64,000 nucleotides of DNA from Aromatoleum anaerobium (GTDB lineage: Bacteria; Pseudomonadota; Gammaproteobacteria; Burkholderiales; Rhodocyclaceae). Numbering within the stretch: the stretch's first letter is position 1; the number at the start of each line of letters is the position of its first letter. Shown here one piece after another: positions 62,834 through 64,000 of this stretch. Under the pieces are notes generated by a model. It saw only the letters and a program-made list of their open reading frames with translations. It was not told where the DNA came from and did no database searches. The stretch lies in contig NZ_WTVG02000040.1 in NCBI RefSeq assembly GCF_012910705.2, positions 558,001 through 622,000 of the forward strand, in the 5' to 3' direction. The position numbers were made by a program, and so were the translations under genes.

Positions 62834-63208
62834 ATGAAGCTGAATCTCGAACAGAACTCGAACCTCAACCTCTTCACCGGCTATGCCGCCGATCACGTGA
62901 TGGTCAACAAGGTGCGCCACGAGGGCAACCTCATCGTGACGAGCGAGCGGGTGCTGGTGTGGGCAGCGGCCGGATTCGACGATCTTGCCGCCGCCGACTT
63001 CGTCGCCCTGCGCGAACTCGCCCCCGAAGTGGTCCTCCTCGGCACCGGTTCGCGGTTGCGCTTTCCGTCGCCACGCGTGCTGCGCCCGCTGATCGACGCC
63101 GGCATCGGCTATGAAGTCATGGATCTGGCGGCGGCATGCCGCACCTACAATATCCTGGCCACCGAAGGTCGCGCCGTCGCAGCCGCGCTGATTTTCGACG
63201 CGCCCTGA
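62834..63208 (+). CDS. Mth938-like domain protein (NDUFAF3-type)
   Basis: A 124-residue protein of the Mth938/AAMDC fold, with the characteristic VLLGTGSRLRFPSPRVLRPLID (positions about 75-96; key residues Gly-Thr-Gly and Arg-Phe-Pro). Eukaryotic relatives assist respiratory complex I assembly; the bacterial role is unclear. The ATG at 62834 is preferred over an upstream in-frame start because the earlier sequence overlaps the likely promoter region of the divergent aminotransferase gene. Confidence 0.9.
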   Translation: MKLNLEQNSNLNLFTGYAADHVMVNKVRHEGNLIVTSERVLVWAAAGFDDLAAADFVALRELAPEVVLLGTGSRLRFPSPRVLRPLIDAGIGYEVMDLAAACRTYNILATEGRAVAAALIFDAP

Positions 63209-63292
63209 ACACCGCGCCCGCCTTCCGGCGCGCATTGTCAGCTGCAACATTTGTCCGCTACGCTGCAGCCATCCATTTTCGCTGGAGGGTCC

Positions 63293-63757
63293 ATGACCGC
63301 AAGCGCCACTTCGTCCACGCCCGACTTCAGCCTGCCCGCCACGGGCGGAACCGCCGTTGCGCTGGCAGCCCTGCGCGGCAGCAAGGTCGTGCTGTATTTC
63401 TATCCGAAGGACAGCACGCCCGGATGCACCAATGAAACAGCGGACTTCCGCGATCACTACGCGGCGTTTCGCGCCGCCGGCTGCGAAGTATTCGGCATCT
63501 CGCGCGACAGCCTCAAGTCTCACGAGAACTTCAAGGCCAAGCTCGCCCTGCCGTTCGAGCTGATCTCCGACGCCGATGAAGTCGCCTGCAACGCCTTTGG
63601 CGTCATCAAGATGAAGAACATGTACGGCAAAGAGGTGCGCGGCATCGAGCGCAGCACCTTTGTCCTCGACGCCGACGGCGCGATCCGGCGCGAATGGCGC
63701 GGCGTCAAGGTGCCCGGACACGTCCAGGAAGTGCTGGACTTCGTCACCACCCTTTAG
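63293..63757 (+). CDS. bcp: Thioredoxin-dependent peroxiredoxin (Bcp/PrxQ)
   Basis: A 154-residue peroxiredoxin with the peroxidatic cysteine in DSTPGCTNETADF (about residue 44) and the conserved FYPKD just before it. It reduces hydrogen peroxide and organic peroxides in the cytoplasm using thioredoxin. Unlike E. coli Bcp, no second cysteine stands five residues after the first; two others (in AAGCEVFG and EVACNAFG) could resolve it. GGAGGG lies five bases before the ATG. Confidence 0.95.
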   Translation: MTASATSSTPDFSLPATGGTAVALAALRGSKVVLYFYPKDSTPGCTNETADFRDHYAAFRAAGCEVFGISRDSLKSHENFKAKLALPFELISDADEVACNAFGVIKMKNMYGKEVRGIERSTFVLDADGAIRREWRGVKVPGHVQEVLDFVTTL

Positions 63758-63792
63758 ATCCGGCCGGACTCCTCCCACCTGCTCCGCACTCC

Positions 63793-64000
63793 ATGACCAA
63801 ACGCACGCTCCGCACCCAGAAGACCAAGCTGTTCGTCCTCGATACCAACGTGCTGATGCACGATCCAACGAGCCTCTATCGCTTCGAGGAACATGACATC
63901 TTCGTGCCGATCATGACGCTCGAAGAGCTCGACGCAAACAAGAAGGGGATGTCCGAAGTTGCCCGCAACGCCCGCCAGGCGAGCCGCATGATGGACGACA
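63793..64000 (+). CDS. PIN-domain PhoH-family ATPase (N-terminal part)
   Basis: The first 69 codons of a gene cut by the window edge. They begin a PIN nuclease domain: FVLDTNVLMHDP (about residues 14-25) with its metal-binding Asp17, then LEELDANKKGMSEVARNARQ (about 43-62) with a second acidic site. This N-terminus is typical of the PhoH2/YlaK class, in which a PIN domain is fused to a PhoH ATPase and acts on RNA. It follows bcp by 35 bases on the same strand. The PhoH half is not visible here. Confidence 0.8.
   Translation, partial: MTKRTLRTQKTKLFVLDTNVLMHDPTSLYRFEEHDIFVPIMTLEELDANKKGMSEVARNARQASRMMDD

Noticed and set aside
1-64000. CRISPR arrays, rRNA genes, prophage modules
   Set aside because: No regularly spaced repeats, rRNA sequence or phage structural genes were seen. 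The only tRNA noticed is tRNA-Val at 37203-37278.

Overview
The window is GC-rich and gene-dense, with betaproteobacterial gene content. It most resembles an Azoarcus/Aromatoleum-type member of the Rhodocyclales. The pointers are a tungsten aldehyde oxidoreductase operon of the aorABC type, several phasin-like (polyhydroxyalkanoate granule) proteins, the tig-clpP-clpX-lon order, and a SUV3-like helicase. The species cannot be fixed from sequence reading alone.

Region by region. 1-5.9 kb: an unassigned helical protein, an AEC-family carrier, a LysR regulator divergent from an MFS exporter, a phasin-like protein, an isolated MlaC-type lipid-binding protein and a secreted EF-hand protein. 6.2-11.7 kb: one 1770-residue protein joining two serine-hydrolase (alpha/beta) domains to a caspase-like CHAT protease domain; it is the most unusual gene here. 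11.9-15 kb: an AsmA protein, a 46-residue DUF3096 membrane protein, a phasin and a CsbD-like stress protein. 15.3-18.3 kb: a cytochrome b561 - YceI - YceI - methyltransferase operon. 18.4-20.3 kb: an NmrA-type reductase divergent from a LysR regulator.

20.3-25.8 kb is a tungsten enzyme operon: aorA (polyferredoxin), aorB (W-pterin subunit), aorC (FAD subunit), a MoaD-like protein, and the tungstate transporter membrane and ATPase subunits tupB and tupC. The binding protein tupA is not in the window. 26.0-30.4 kb is an arsenic operon read in the order arsR, arsC, arsD, arsA, acr3 and a small lipoprotein gene, behind a clear promoter with an overlapping dyad operator. 30.8-36.5 kb holds the SUV3-like helicase, a DUF3617 protein with a short coupled leader ORF, a Cu-Zn superoxide dismutase, a ferric-reductase-like flavocytochrome and a periplasmic protein.

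36.6-37.3 kb holds an 83-bp imperfect direct repeat made of the tRNA-Val CCA end plus its terminator. The two copies flank a small coiled-coil gene with an apparently leaderless promoter. 37.4-43.2 kb is the proteostasis cluster lon, clpX, clpP, tig. 43.5-48.3 kb is the PrkA kinase - YeaH - SpoVR triad. 48.5-53.2 kb has the NAD(P)HX repair enzyme, an HD-GYP protein, a DMT transporter and nadC.

From 53.4 to 62.7 kb lie the threonine-pathway genes alaA-like, hom and thrC. hom and thrC, commonly adjacent in related bacteria, are separated by about 5.2 kb holding a soluble chemoreceptor-like protein, an IS110-family element and an aldehyde dehydrogenase. The window ends with an Mth938-like protein, a peroxiredoxin (bcp) and the start of a PIN-PhoH protein cut by the window edge. 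Most long reading frames antisense to these genes are by-products of high GC and were not called.
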